Of a DNA stretch of 64,000 nt, positions 35,683 through 44,071 are shown piece by piece. A model generated the notes under the pieces. It searched no databases. It was not told the DNA's origin and saw only the letters and a list, made by a program, of their open reading frames with translations. The position numbers and the translations under genes are program-made. The stretch is taken from contig NZ_RAQQ01000005.1 of the NCBI RefSeq assembly GCF_003610785.1, positions 248,001 through 312,000 of the forward strand. The letters run 5' to 3'. The stretch is from Micromonospora globbae. Lineage in GTDB: Bacteria; Actinomycetota; Actinomycetes; Mycobacteriales; Micromonosporaceae. Position 1 is the stretch's first letter; every line of letters starts with the position of its first letter.

Positions 35683-37142
35683 CAGATCCCGTACTCCTTC
35701 CATCGCTTGTCGACCAGCGACACCACCTCGGGCGACATCCGCATCTCCTCCGGCCAGCCCCGGGTGTAGCCCTCCTCGGGCAGCTTGCGGGTCGCGTCGA
35801 TGCCCGCCTTGCCGCCCCAGAACTGCTGGTACGACGAGTGGTCGAGGTGGTCCACCGGCCCCTCGGTGAGCAGCAGGTCGCGCGCGTAGTCGACGTTGCC
35901 GAACGCGCGGAAGGCCACCTCGTTGTAGTCGTGCACGTCGCAGTCCTCGTCGACGATCACGATGAGCTTGGTGAGCGACATGAGGTGCGCGCCCCAGATG
36001 GCGTTCATCACCTTCTGCGCGTGCTTCGGGTAGCGCTTGCGGATCGACACGATCGCGCAGTTGTGGAAGACGCCGGCGGCCGGCAGGTCGTAGTCGACGA
36101 TGTCCGGGATCAGCAGCTTGAGCAGCGGCTGGAAGATCCGTTCGGTGGCCTTGCCGAGGCCGTGGTCCTCCTGGGGCGGCTTCGAGGTGACGATCGAGTG
36201 GTAGACCGGGTCGCGCTGCATGGTCATCACCTCGACGTGCAGCACCGGGAAGGGCTCGACCGGGGTGTAGAAGCCGGTGTGGTCGCCGAACGGCCCCTCC
36301 GGCAGCCGCTCGCCGGGCTCCAGGTAGCCCTCCAGCACCACCTGGGCGTGCGCCGGCACCTGGAGCGGCACGGTGAGGCAGTCCACCATCTCCACCCGCT
36401 CGCCGCGCAGGAAGCCCGCGAACAGGTACTCGTCGATGTCGCTGGGCAGCGGCGCCGAGGCGGCGTACGACACCACCGGGTCGCACCCGATCGCCACGGC
36501 GACCGGCAGCCGCTGACCGAGCCGCTCGGCCACGGCGTGGTGGGCCGTCGAGTCCTTGTGGATCTGCCAGTGCATGCCGAGGGTGTTGGGCGAGTGCTGC
36601 TGGAGCCGGTACAGGCCGAGGTTGCGCTTGCCGGTCTCCGGATGCTTCGTGTGGGTCAGCCCGAAGTTGTGGAAGACGCCGCCGTCGCCGGGCCAGACCT
36701 GCAGGCCGGGCAACCGGTTGAGGTCGACGTCGTCGCCCCGGTAGACCACCTGCTGGCAGGGGGCGGTCTTCACCTTCCGCGGCGGCAGGGACTTGAGCTG
36801 CATGACCTTCCCGAGCCCCTCGCGGATGCCGGACCAACCGACCGGAAGCTCCGGCTTGACCAGCTCACCGATCCGCGCGCCGACCTCGTCGAGCGTCTCG
36901 ACGCCGAGCGCCATGGCCATCCGCTTCTCGGTGCCGAAGAGGTTGATCGCGACGGGCATCTCGCCCCGGGTCGGGCGCTCGAAGAGCAGCGCCGGGCCGC
37001 CTGCGCGGACCGTCCGGGTCACGATCTCGCTGATCTCCAGGGTCGGGTCGACCGGGACGGTCACCCGCCGCAGCTCGCCCGCGCGCTCCAGGGCCGCGAG
37101 GAAGTCCTTGAGGTCGGTGTACGGGAAGCCACGAGCCGCCAT
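35682..37142 (-). CDS. mqnL: UbiD-like decarboxylase (menaquinone MqnL)
   Basis: This 486-residue enzyme is a UbiD-family, prenyl-FMN-dependent decarboxylase. It contains PYTDLKDFLAALERAGELRRV at the N-terminus, the FGDHTGFYTP segment, and KRYPKHAQKVMNAIWGAHLMSLTKLIVIVDED. In the futalosine route it removes the carboxyl group from the prenylated naphthoate, using cofactor from the UbiX-like protein. ATG at 37142 has GGGGGAG about nine bases upstream. It leads the UbiD-UbiA-UbiX operon, which is well conserved in Streptomyces. Confidence 0.88.
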   Translation of the reverse strand: MAARGFPYTDLKDFLAALERAGELRRVTVPVDPTLEISEIVTRTVRAGGPALLFERPTRGEMPVAINLFGTEKRMAMALGVETLDEVGARIGELVKPELPVGWSGIREGLGKVMQLKSLPPRKVKTAPCQQVVYRGDDVDLNRLPGLQVWPGDGGVFHNFGLTHTKHPETGKRNLGLYRLQQHSPNTLGMHWQIHKDSTAHHAVAERLGQRLPVAVAIGCDPVVSYAASAPLPSDIDEYLFAGFLRGERVEMVDCLTVPLQVPAHAQVVLEGYLEPGERLPEGPFGDHTGFYTPVEPFPVLHVEVMTMQRDPVYHSIVTSKPPQEDHGLGKATERIFQPLLKLLIPDIVDYDLPAAGVFHNCAIVSIRKRYPKHAQKVMNAIWGAHLMSLTKLIVIVDEDCDVHDYNEVAFRAFGNVDYARDLLLTEGPVDHLDHSSYQQFWGGKAGIDATRKLPEEGYTRGWPEEMRMSPEVVSLVDKRWKEYGI

Positions 37143-37310
37143 AGGCGCAAGTCTCCCCCACCGCCGCCCGGGGGGTGCCGCCGCCCCGGCCGGTCGCGTA
37201 CGTTCCGCAGGCCGGTGAGGTCCGCCACAGCGACCGCCCGGAGGGGCCCGGCTGTCGGTGCCGGACGGCACCATCCGTGGGCTGCCGCACGAGAACGAGG
37301 GAGTCCCGCC

Positions 37311-38126
37311 ATGCCGCGCCGTACGTCCGTGACCCTGAACGCCGTCGAGCACGGCACCGGCGTCCCCGTGCTGGCGTTGCACGGATGGACACCGGACCAC
37401 CGGCTGATGCTCGGCTGCCTCGAACCGGTGTTCGCCGGCCGCGCCGGCTACCGGCGGCTGTACCCGGACCTGCCCGGCATGGGCGCGTCGCCCGCCCCGC
37501 CGGAGATCGCCAGCTCCGACGACGTGCTCGCCACCGTGCAGGACTTCGTGGACGACACCCTCGGGGACACGCCGTTCCTGCTCGTCGGCGAGTCGTACGG
37601 CGGCTACCTCGCGCGGGCGCTGGCCCGGTCCCGGCCGGCGCAGGTGCGCGGCCTCGCGCTGATCTGCCCCATCGGCACCGCCGTGGAGAACGCGGAGCGC
37701 CGCGTGCCGCCGCCGCAGGTGCTGCGACCCGATCCCGACCTGCTCGCCGCGACCGACGCCCGGGCCGCCGCCGAGTTCGCGGACATGGCCGTCGTGCAGA
37801 CCCCGGAGACGTTGCGCCGGTTCCGCGAGGAGATCCTCGTGGGCCTCGACGTGGCGGACACGGCGGCGATGGCCCGCATCCGGCAGCGCTGGACGCTCAG
37901 CGAGGATCCGGAGGGCGGTGAGCCGTTCGCCCGGCCGACCCTGATCCTCACCGGCCGGCAGGACCACGCCACCGGTTACCTCGACCAGTTCGCGCTGCTG
38001 CCGCACTACCCGCGGGCGACGTTCGCGGTGCTGGACGTCGCCGGGCACAACCTCCAGATCGAGCAGCCCGCCCTGTTCGACGCGCTGATGGGCGAGTGGC
38101 TCGACCGGGTGGCCGCCGAGGGCTGA
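37311..38126 (+). CDS. Alpha/beta-fold hydrolase
   Basis: This 271-residue hydrolase has the alpha/beta fold. The nucleophile is Ser95 in GESYGGYLARAL, the oxyanion region is LALHGWTPDHR, the acid is in TGRQDHATGY and the His is in VAGHNLQIEQP. The insert between residues 120 and 210 is the cap. It is a single gene divergent from mqnL, with a GAGGGAG Shine-Dalgarno. No substrate can be read from the sequence. It could be an esterase or a proline iminopeptidase-like enzyme. Confidence 0.85.
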   Translation: MPRRTSVTLNAVEHGTGVPVLALHGWTPDHRLMLGCLEPVFAGRAGYRRLYPDLPGMGASPAPPEIASSDDVLATVQDFVDDTLGDTPFLLVGESYGGYLARALARSRPAQVRGLALICPIGTAVENAERRVPPPQVLRPDPDLLAATDARAAAEFADMAVVQTPETLRRFREEILVGLDVADTAAMARIRQRWTLSEDPEGGEPFARPTLILTGRQDHATGYLDQFALLPHYPRATFAVLDVAGHNLQIEQPALFDALMGEWLDRVAAEG

Positions 38127-38139
38127 GCGCCGGGCGCGG

Positions 38140-38700
38140 TCAGGCGGCGGGCTCCCAGGCGTACGCGGCCAGCGGGGCGTCGAGCGGCGCGTCGACGAGA
38201 CGGTTGGCGAACGTCGAGATGGTGTACGCCCCGACGCCGAGCACCACGTCCAGGGCGTGCCGGGGCTGGTAGCCGGCGGCCAGGAAGGCCCGCAGGTCCT
38301 CGTCCGGGACGGCGCCCCGCCGCTCCAGCACGGCCAGCACGAACCGCCGCAGCGCCTCCAGCCGGGCCTCCGGCAGCGGTGTGCCGGCGCGGAGCCCGTC
38401 GACCAGCTCGGTGGCGGCGCCGAGCCGGTGCAGCGTGGCGGTGTGCAGGGCCACGCAGACGTGGCACTCGTTGCGGGTGGCGACGGTCAGCACGACGACC
38501 TCCCGCTCCAGCGGGGCCAGCCCCGAGGACTCGAAGATCTTGTTGACGGTGAGGAAGCCCTTGAGGGTCTCCGGTGACTCGGCCAGCCGCGCGACCGCGG
38601 TGGGCACGTAGCCGAACGTCCGCCGGACGCCCTCGATGGTCTGGCGGGCGGCGGGCGGGGCGGTGTCGGGCGTGTGGGTGGGGAAGACGTGCTCGGGCAC
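38140..38700 (-). CDS. AhpD-like carboxymuconolactone decarboxylase-family protein
   Basis: This 186-residue protein has the AhpD/CMD fold with the redox motif CxxC in NECHVCVALHTATLHRLG, where the trailing His completes the AhpD active site pattern. It may therefore act as a peroxidase or disulfide reductase. GTG at 38700 (VPEHVFPTHT) is chosen on the AGCAGG Shine-Dalgarno and family start. The gene is divergent from a MarR regulator, with two repeat sites between them, so it is very likely controlled by it. The stop lies 13 bases from the convergent hydrolase gene. Confidence 0.85.
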   Translation of the reverse strand: MPEHVFPTHTPDTAPPAARQTIEGVRRTFGYVPTAVARLAESPETLKGFLTVNKIFESSGLAPLEREVVVLTVATRNECHVCVALHTATLHRLGAATELVDGLRAGTPLPEARLEALRRFVLAVLERRGAVPDEDLRAFLAAGYQPRHALDVVLGVGAYTISTFANRLVDAPLDAPLAAYAWEPAA

Positions 38701-38740
38701 GGGTGACCTGCTCTCGGAGGGGTGGCGCCACGTACGATGG

Positions 38741-38774
38741 TCAACGTGGTTGACGAAATAGTAAACGTGGTTGT
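38741..38774. promoter_or_regulatory. Tandem MarR-type operator between ahpD-like and marR genes
   Basis: TCAACGTGGTTGA (38741-38753) is a perfect dyad TCAAC-GTG-GTTGA. A related site TAAACGTGGTTGT lies at 38762-38774. The copies are 21 bases apart, two turns of the helix, so two dimers could bind the same face. They cover the space between the divergent starts at 38700 and 38780. Confidence 0.7.
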
Positions 38775-38779
38775 CGAAC

Positions 38780-39253
38780 GTGGCAACGCCTGACCCCGAC
38801 CGGCCCGGCTTCCTCCTGCCCCTGCTGCTGCTGGCCGGCTTCCGTACGCTCATCGACGACCTGCACGCGGAACTCGCCCGGCAGGGGCACCCCGACCTGC
38901 GGCCCCTGCACGGCTTCGTGCTCCAGGCCGTGGGCAACGGCACCACCGCCAGCGAGCTGGGCCAACGCCTGGGCGTCTCCAAGCAGGCCGCCGGCAAGAC
39001 GGTGGACCGGCTGGTCGCCCTCGGCTACCTCGAACGGGCCGACGATCCCGCCGACGCCCGGCGCAAGCTGGTCCGGCCGACCGACCGGGGCCTGGACGGG
39101 CTGCGCCGTTCCGCTGTCGTCTTCGACCAGCTCCGGGACCGCTGGGCGGCCACCCTTGGCCCCGACCGGGTCGCGGCCATCGAGGACGACCTGCGCCGCA
39201 TGGTCCCGGCCGACGTCTTCCGCCTCGACGTGCCCGGCTGGTTCGGCACCTGA
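38780..39253 (+). CDS. MarR-family transcriptional regulator
   Basis: This 157-residue protein is a MarR-family repressor. The wHTH is TTASELGQRLGVSKQAAGKTVDRLVALGYLERADDPADARRKLVRPTDRG, and long N- and C-terminal helices (LLLLAGFRTLIDDLHAEL at the start) form the dimer. GTG at 38780 (VATPDPDRPG) is chosen; a TTG at 38771 is in frame. Its start lies beside the tandem operator, so it probably represses itself and the divergent AhpD-like gene. No conserved oxidation-sensing Cys is obvious. Confidence 0.85.
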   Translation: MATPDPDRPGFLLPLLLLAGFRTLIDDLHAELARQGHPDLRPLHGFVLQAVGNGTTASELGQRLGVSKQAAGKTVDRLVALGYLERADDPADARRKLVRPTDRGLDGLRRSAVVFDQLRDRWAATLGPDRVAAIEDDLRRMVPADVFRLDVPGWFGT

Positions 39254-39340
39254 CACCGGATCGTCGGCGGCGTAGCCATCAGACACGCCGGGGCGGCGAC
39301 GGCTGCGCTGTCACCCATCACCAGTCGACCCGGACGAGGG

Positions 39341-40327
39341 TCAGCTCAGGCCGCCGTACGAGTGCAGGCCCGTGAAGAAGATGTTCACGCCGAACAGGTT
39401 CATGAGCATGGTGAGGAAGCCGACCACGGCGATCCAGGTCGCCACGTTCCGCTTGACGCTCGGGGTGGCCCGGGCGTGCAGGTAGCCGGCGTACACCACC
39501 CAGGAGATGAACGCCCAGGTCTCCTTCGGGTCCCAGCCCCACGGCCGGCCCCAGGCCGCCTCGGCCCAGATCGCGCCGGCGATCACCGCGAACGTGAAGA
39601 CCGGGAACGAGAAGGCGTGCAGCACGAACGTCAGCCGCTCCAGCGCGGCCGCCGCCGGCAGCCGCTTGGCCAGCGTGTACGGGAAGCTGCGCTTGCCCGC
39701 CTCGTAGCCGCGACGCATGAGGAACGCCACGGCCGGCACCACACCGAGCAGGAGGATGCCGGAGCTGAACACGATGGTGGAGACGTGGATGATGAACCAG
39801 TACGAGTTCAGCGCCGGGACCAGCGGCACCACCGGCACGTACAGCACCAGCTCGGCGGTCGCCACCAGCAGCACCATCACGAGGGTGAGGAACAGGCCGA
39901 GCTTGCGCAGCGACGGCCGCTTGGCGAGCACCACCAGCCAGCCCGCCACGCCGACGAAGGTGACCGTCAGCACGAACTCGTACATGTTGCCCCACGGCAT
40001 CCGGTCGGCGGCGATGCCACGGGTGACCAGGGCGGCCAGGTGCAACGCGGCGGCCACCACGGTGGCGCCCACCGCGACCAGCCCGGCGATCCGCGCCTGG
40101 CCGACGGGACGGCCCTCCACGCCCGTCACCCGCGGCGCCGGATCCGGGGCCTTCGTGATCGTGCCACCGGAGCCGCCGACGGCCGCGCCGACCAGCTCCC
40201 GGGCGGGCTGCGCCACGACGTACCGCCGCCGGGCGTTGCCGAGGGCGTACTCGACGGCGTGGCTGATCATCGCGACCAGGTACGCGAGGATCGCGAACGT
40301 CACCAGCTGGTCGGAGAGTGCGGACAT
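39341..40327 (-). CDS. ccsB: Cytochrome c biogenesis protein CcsB (CcsA/CcmC family)
   Basis: This 328-residue membrane protein is the heme-handling subunit of the system II cytochrome c synthase. It has the WWD signature, GRPWGWDPKETWAFISWVVY, and the preceding WGNMYEFVLTVTF. About eight helices are predicted, including conserved His-bearing loops (IIHVSTIVFSSG). With ResB it attaches heme to apocytochromes at the outer membrane face. ATG at 40327 shares one base with the resB stop. The order hemL-phosphatase-tlpA-ccdA-resB-ccsB is also found in Streptomyces. Confidence 0.93.
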   Translation of the reverse strand: MSALSDQLVTFAILAYLVAMISHAVEYALGNARRRYVVAQPARELVGAAVGGSGGTITKAPDPAPRVTGVEGRPVGQARIAGLVAVGATVVAAALHLAALVTRGIAADRMPWGNMYEFVLTVTFVGVAGWLVVLAKRPSLRKLGLFLTLVMVLLVATAELVLYVPVVPLVPALNSYWFIIHVSTIVFSSGILLLGVVPAVAFLMRRGYEAGKRSFPYTLAKRLPAAAALERLTFVLHAFSFPVFTFAVIAGAIWAEAAWGRPWGWDPKETWAFISWVVYAGYLHARATPSVKRNVATWIAVVGFLTMLMNLFGVNIFFTGLHSYGGLS

Positions 40328-41991
40328 CAGTCGGTCCCTTCCCGCGTCCCGGCCCGGTCGTGGCCGTCGCGACCCGTGCCGGCCGCCTCGTCCGGCCGCC
40401 CGCCACCGCCCACGGCGGCGACGAGCTGCGCGAACTCGTCGGCGAAGCCTGGATAGTCGGTGCGCGGCAACCCACCGGCCTCGACCAAACTACTACCGCT
40501 CGTCGGAGTTTCGCCCGCGGGGTCCGCATCTCCGGGCGTCGTCACCCGGAAGAACACTCGCCGCCGGCGGCCGAACAGCGACCCCATCAGCCCGGCGAGC
40601 AGGAACCCGCAGCTCACCAGCAGCAGGCCCGAGCCGGGGTCGTGCCGCACCGAGAGCGTCACGTACCGCTTGGTGCCGAGGAACTCGACAGTCGTGCCGT
40701 CGTCCAGCTTCCACGACTCGCCCGGCCTGAGCACCTTGTCGCCGATCTGCTTCACCTTGCCCGTACGGATCTGCCGCTCGTCCAGCTCGTAGACCGATCC
40801 GGGGATGCCGGCGTCGAGGCCCAGGTTCCCCCGGTACGCGACGAGGTTGAGCGCCGGGTTGCGCTCGGCCGGATACTGCGAGCGCACGTACGGCGGGGCT
40901 TCCGGCGCCGTCGGCAGGTAGAGCCCCGTGAAGGCGACCTGGAGGTTCGAGTCCCGCCGGCCGGTCTTCGGGTCGACGTTGGCGTCCGGGAACGCGGCCA
41001 GTCCCTCGCCCGTCAGGCCGGCGTCGCCCGTGGTGAGGAAGGGCTCGTCGCTGACCTGGCTCTTGCCGTAGCGGTCGGTGTAGCGGATGACCGGCGCGTA
41101 CCCGTGGCCGAGCAGGTAGACGTTGGCGCCGTCCAGCCGCAGCGGCGAGTTCACCGAGAAGTCCGCGCTGCGAGGAGCCTTGCCCGGCTCCTCGACGGTC
41201 ACCGTGGCGTTGAAGTGGTCCGGCTGCCCCGACTCGAGGAACCGGGCCTCGAACCGGTCCAGGACCAGGCAGAACCCCGGCAGGTGGGCGCTGTCCACCC
41301 GCGGCCCGAGCTTCGCCTCCGCGTACTGCTGGCGGGTGTTGCAGAAGGCGTTGTCCTCGCCGGCCACCAGCAGCCGGTTGCCGCTCCAGCCGTACCAGTG
41401 GCCGAGCGCCACGCCGGCCAGCACCACGACCATGGAGATGTGGAAGACCAGGTTGCCGGTCTCCTTGAGGTAGCCCTTCTCGGCCGAGACCTCGTTGCCG
41501 CGCACCGCGACCCGCCAGCGGCGCCGGCGCAGCGCCTCGACGATCGCCGGCACGCCCCCCTCGGGAAGCGGCAGGACGGCGTGCTGGGGCAGCCGGTCCA
41601 GCCGCTTCGGGGCGGCCGGCGGCTTCGACCGCAGCGCCCGGACGTGGTCACGCATCCGGGGCGTGATGCAGCCGATCAGCGAGGTGAACAGCAGCAGGTA
41701 GATCGCGGAGAACCAGACCGAGCCGAAGACCTCGAAGGCGCCGATCCGGTCGAGCCGGGGAGCCAGGTCGGGGTGCTCGACGAAGTACTCGTTGACCTTC
41801 TCCGGGCTGATGTTCCGCTGTGGCAGCACCGAGCCCGGGACGGCCGCGACCGCGAGCAGGAAGAGCAGGACCAGCGCCGTACGCATGCTGGTGAGCTGCC
41901 GCCACGAGTTGCGCAGCAGCGCCAGGAGCCGGTTGGGGCGGCGGCGCGGCGCCTCGGCCGGGGTGGTGGGCCGCTCGTCCACGACGGTCAT
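40327..41991 (-). CDS. resB: Cytochrome c biogenesis protein ResB
   Basis: This 554-residue protein is the ResB (Ccs1) partner of CcsB. Three N-terminal helices are present, with the family start LRNSWRQLTSMRTALVLLFLLAV and GSVWFSAIYLLLFTSLIGC. A large extracytoplasmic domain follows, then a C-terminal helix (LLLVSCGFLLAGLMGSLFG). It ends in a disordered Gly/Arg/Asp tail of about 50 residues. ATG at 41991 overlaps the ccdA stop by one base. The operon encodes all the parts needed to reduce apocytochrome and attach heme. Confidence 0.92.
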   Translation of the reverse strand: MTVVDERPTTPAEAPRRRPNRLLALLRNSWRQLTSMRTALVLLFLLAVAAVPGSVLPQRNISPEKVNEYFVEHPDLAPRLDRIGAFEVFGSVWFSAIYLLLFTSLIGCITPRMRDHVRALRSKPPAAPKRLDRLPQHAVLPLPEGGVPAIVEALRRRRWRVAVRGNEVSAEKGYLKETGNLVFHISMVVVLAGVALGHWYGWSGNRLLVAGEDNAFCNTRQQYAEAKLGPRVDSAHLPGFCLVLDRFEARFLESGQPDHFNATVTVEEPGKAPRSADFSVNSPLRLDGANVYLLGHGYAPVIRYTDRYGKSQVSDEPFLTTGDAGLTGEGLAAFPDANVDPKTGRRDSNLQVAFTGLYLPTAPEAPPYVRSQYPAERNPALNLVAYRGNLGLDAGIPGSVYELDERQIRTGKVKQIGDKVLRPGESWKLDDGTTVEFLGTKRYVTLSVRHDPGSGLLLVSCGFLLAGLMGSLFGRRRRVFFRVTTPGDADPAGETPTSGSSLVEAGGLPRTDYPGFADEFAQLVAAVGGGGRPDEAAGTGRDGHDRAGTREGTD

Positions 41992-42854
41992 CAGATGCTC
42001 ACCTCACCCACCCCGACGGTGGTCTGCAACCAGATCACGATGTTCGTCCACCCTCCGGTGACCAGCGCGAGCCCGATGAGCACGAGCAGGACGCCGCCGA
42101 CCCGCGTGACCCAGCGGCTGTTCCGGCGGATGGCGCGGAAGACGCCCAGCAGGCGCTGGAAGCCCAACCCGAAGACGACGAACGGTATCCCCAGACCCAG
42201 GCAGTACGCCACGGCGAGCACCACGGCCCGGTCGGTCTGCCCGCTCACCGTGGCCATGCCCATGACGGCGGCCAGGGTGGGGCCGACGCACGGCACCCAG
42301 CTCAACGCGAACACGGCGCCGAAGACCGGTGCTCCCAGCAGCCCGGCGGCGGGGAGGCGCCGGATGCGGAACTCGCGCTCCATGCCCGGGATCAGGCCGA
42401 CGAAGGCCAGCCCGAGCAGGATGACGAGCGCACCGATGACGATCTCCAGCGTCCGCTCGTACGTGAAGAAGACCTTCCCCACGCTGGCGAAGAGCACGGC
42501 GGTGGCCGTGAAGACGACCGTGAAGCCGGCGATGAACAGCAGCGTCCCGGCGAGCACCCGGCCCTTGACCGCGGCGACCGCGGTGGCCCGCCGGCGCACG
42601 ACGGTGGCCGTCCCGCCGCCACCGGAACCGTCAGCCGGTGCCCCGTCCTCCACCTCGGGCGTCGAGAGAGCGCCCGTCCGTGCGCCGCGGCCCTCCAGGT
42701 CGGCGCCGGCCAGGCCGGTGACGTACGAGAGGTAGCCGGGAACCAGCGGGAGCACGCACGGGGACAGGAAGCTCACGAGGCCGGCGAGGGCCGCCGCGCC
42801 GATGGCCAGCAGCAGCGGGCCGGAGAGGGCGACCTGCCGGAACGTCTCGCCCAT
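41991..42854 (-). CDS. ccdA: Thiol-disulfide transporter CcdA
   Basis: This 287-residue protein is a CcdA/DsbD-type electron carrier across the membrane. The two redox cysteines are in FLSPCVLPLVPGYLSYV and in WVPCVGPTLAAVMGMA, the normal CcdA pair. Six helices are predicted, and a Gly/Ala-rich cytoplasmic insert (GDGSGGGGTATVVRR region) sits between helices 1 and 2. It passes electrons to the TlpA-like protein encoded just upstream. ATG at 42854 overlaps the tlpA stop by one base. Confidence 0.93.
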   Translation of the reverse strand: MGETFRQVALSGPLLLAIGAAALAGLVSFLSPCVLPLVPGYLSYVTGLAGADLEGRGARTGALSTPEVEDGAPADGSGGGGTATVVRRRATAVAAVKGRVLAGTLLFIAGFTVVFTATAVLFASVGKVFFTYERTLEIVIGALVILLGLAFVGLIPGMEREFRIRRLPAAGLLGAPVFGAVFALSWVPCVGPTLAAVMGMATVSGQTDRAVVLAVAYCLGLGIPFVVFGLGFQRLLGVFRAIRRNSRWVTRVGGVLLVLIGLALVTGGWTNIVIWLQTTVGVGEVSI

Positions 42855-43420
42855 CAGCGTGCACCGGACTGCTCGGCGGCGATCCGCTCGACGATGGGTT
42901 GCAGGCCCTCCTGCCGTACGGCGGCCCGGATCACCACGGCGATCCGACCTTCCCGGTCGAGCACCACGGTGGCCGGGATCGTGTTCGGCGGGATATCCAG
43001 GGCGAGCGCCAGCCGGCTCGGCGGGTCGAAGATGCTCGGGTAGGTGACCCGGCCCTCCTCGAACGCAAGCGCCTTGTCCTTGCTGTCCTGCACGTTGATG
43101 CCGAGGAACGTGACGCCCGAGCCCTTGGTCGCCTGGTAGGTGGCCTCCAGGTCGTCCGCCTCCGCCCGGCAGGGCGCGCACCACGAACCCCAGAAGTTGA
43201 GGACGACCACCTGCCCGCGGGCCTGCGAGACGTCGTAGTTGCCGCCGGTGAGCAGCTCACCGGCGATCTTCGGCGGCGCGGACCGCTGGTCGGGCGCGCA
43301 CTCGATGACGCCCTCCGGGGTGGTCGCGCACGTCTTCTCCTGGCTCTTCGACGTGCAACCCGCCAGCGCCACCGCGGCGACGGTGGCGAGCAGACCGGCG
43401 GTCCACCTCCGGGCGCGCAT
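42854..43420 (-). CDS. resA: ResA/TlpA-like thiol-disulfide lipoprotein
   Basis: This 188-residue exported lipoprotein has lipobox LAGC (about residues 18-21) and a thioredoxin-like domain with active site NFWGSWCAPCRAEADDL. The cis-Pro region is NTIPATVVLD. It reduces the heme-binding cysteines of apocytochrome c, taking electrons from CcdA. ATG at 43420 overlaps the phosphatase stop (TGATG). Two extra cysteines near residues 30-42 (KTCATTPEGVIECAP) lie before the fold and may form a disulfide. Confidence 0.92.
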   Translation of the reverse strand: MRARRWTAGLLATVAAVALAGCTSKSQEKTCATTPEGVIECAPDQRSAPPKIAGELLTGGNYDVSQARGQVVVLNFWGSWCAPCRAEADDLEATYQATKGSGVTFLGINVQDSKDKALAFEEGRVTYPSIFDPPSRLALALDIPPNTIPATVVLDREGRIAVVIRAAVRQEGLQPIVERIAAEQSGAR

Positions 43421-44067
43421 CAGGCCCCCTTGGCCGTCCGTGCGGTCGGCGACATGGCGACCAGGTGGGCGGCGGGCTCCGAGTAGCCGATGCCGACCAC
43501 CTTCGCCCCGTCGAAGTGGAACGAGGTGAGGCTCGCGAGCCCGCACTGCCGCTTGCGCGGGTCGTGCCAGAGCCGCTTGCGCTCGACGTACCGGCGGAGC
43601 GTCCAGATGGGCAGCTGGTGCGAGACCAGGACGGCCTCGCGTCCCTCGGCGGCGACCCGGGCGGCGTGCAGCGCGGCGAACATGCGCTCGGCGATCGCCC
43701 GGTACGCCTCGCCCCACGACGGGGTGACGGGATCGCGCAGCACCCACCAGTTGCGCGGGTCGCGGAACGAGCCGTCGCCGGGCGAGACCCGCTTGCCCTC
43801 GAACCAGTTGGCGCTCTCGATGAGCCGCTCGTCCACCCCGACCGGCAGGCCGAACTGCGCGGCGATCGGCTCGGCCGTCTGCTGGGCGCGCTCCAGCGGG
43901 CTGGCCACCACGTGCACCACGTCCCGCTCGGCGAGCACCTGCGCGGCGGCCTTGGCCATCTGCACACCCAGCTCCGAGAGGCGGAAACCGGGCAGGCGCC
44001 CGTACAGGATCCGGTCCGGGTTGTGCACCTCCCCGTGCCGGAGCACGTGGACCACCGTCTTGCTCAC
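43420..44067 (-). CDS. Histidine phosphatase (phosphoglycerate mutase-like)
   Basis: This 215-residue protein has the histidine phosphatase fold. The RHG motif is VLRHGEVHNPDRILYGRLPG, with catalytic His in LRHGE, and the second His lies in VLVSHQLPIWTLRRY. The gene is common between hemL and tlpA in actinobacteria. Its exact substrate is not known. GTG at 44067 is the start. It belongs to the cytochrome c maturation operon and is four bases after hemL. Confidence 0.86.
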   Translation of the reverse strand: MSKTVVHVLRHGEVHNPDRILYGRLPGFRLSELGVQMAKAAAQVLAERDVVHVVASPLERAQQTAEPIAAQFGLPVGVDERLIESANWFEGKRVSPGDGSFRDPRNWWVLRDPVTPSWGEAYRAIAERMFAALHAARVAAEGREAVLVSHQLPIWTLRRYVERKRLWHDPRKRQCGLASLTSFHFDGAKVVGIGYSEPAAHLVAMSPTARTAKGA

Positions 44068-44071
44068 CGCG

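Noticed and set aside
34127..37142. Ubiquinone biosynthesis genes (UbiX, UbiA, UbiD)
   Set aside because: Actinobacteria make menaquinone. mqnA and mqnE are in the same window, so the trio is better read as mqnM, mqnP and mqnL.
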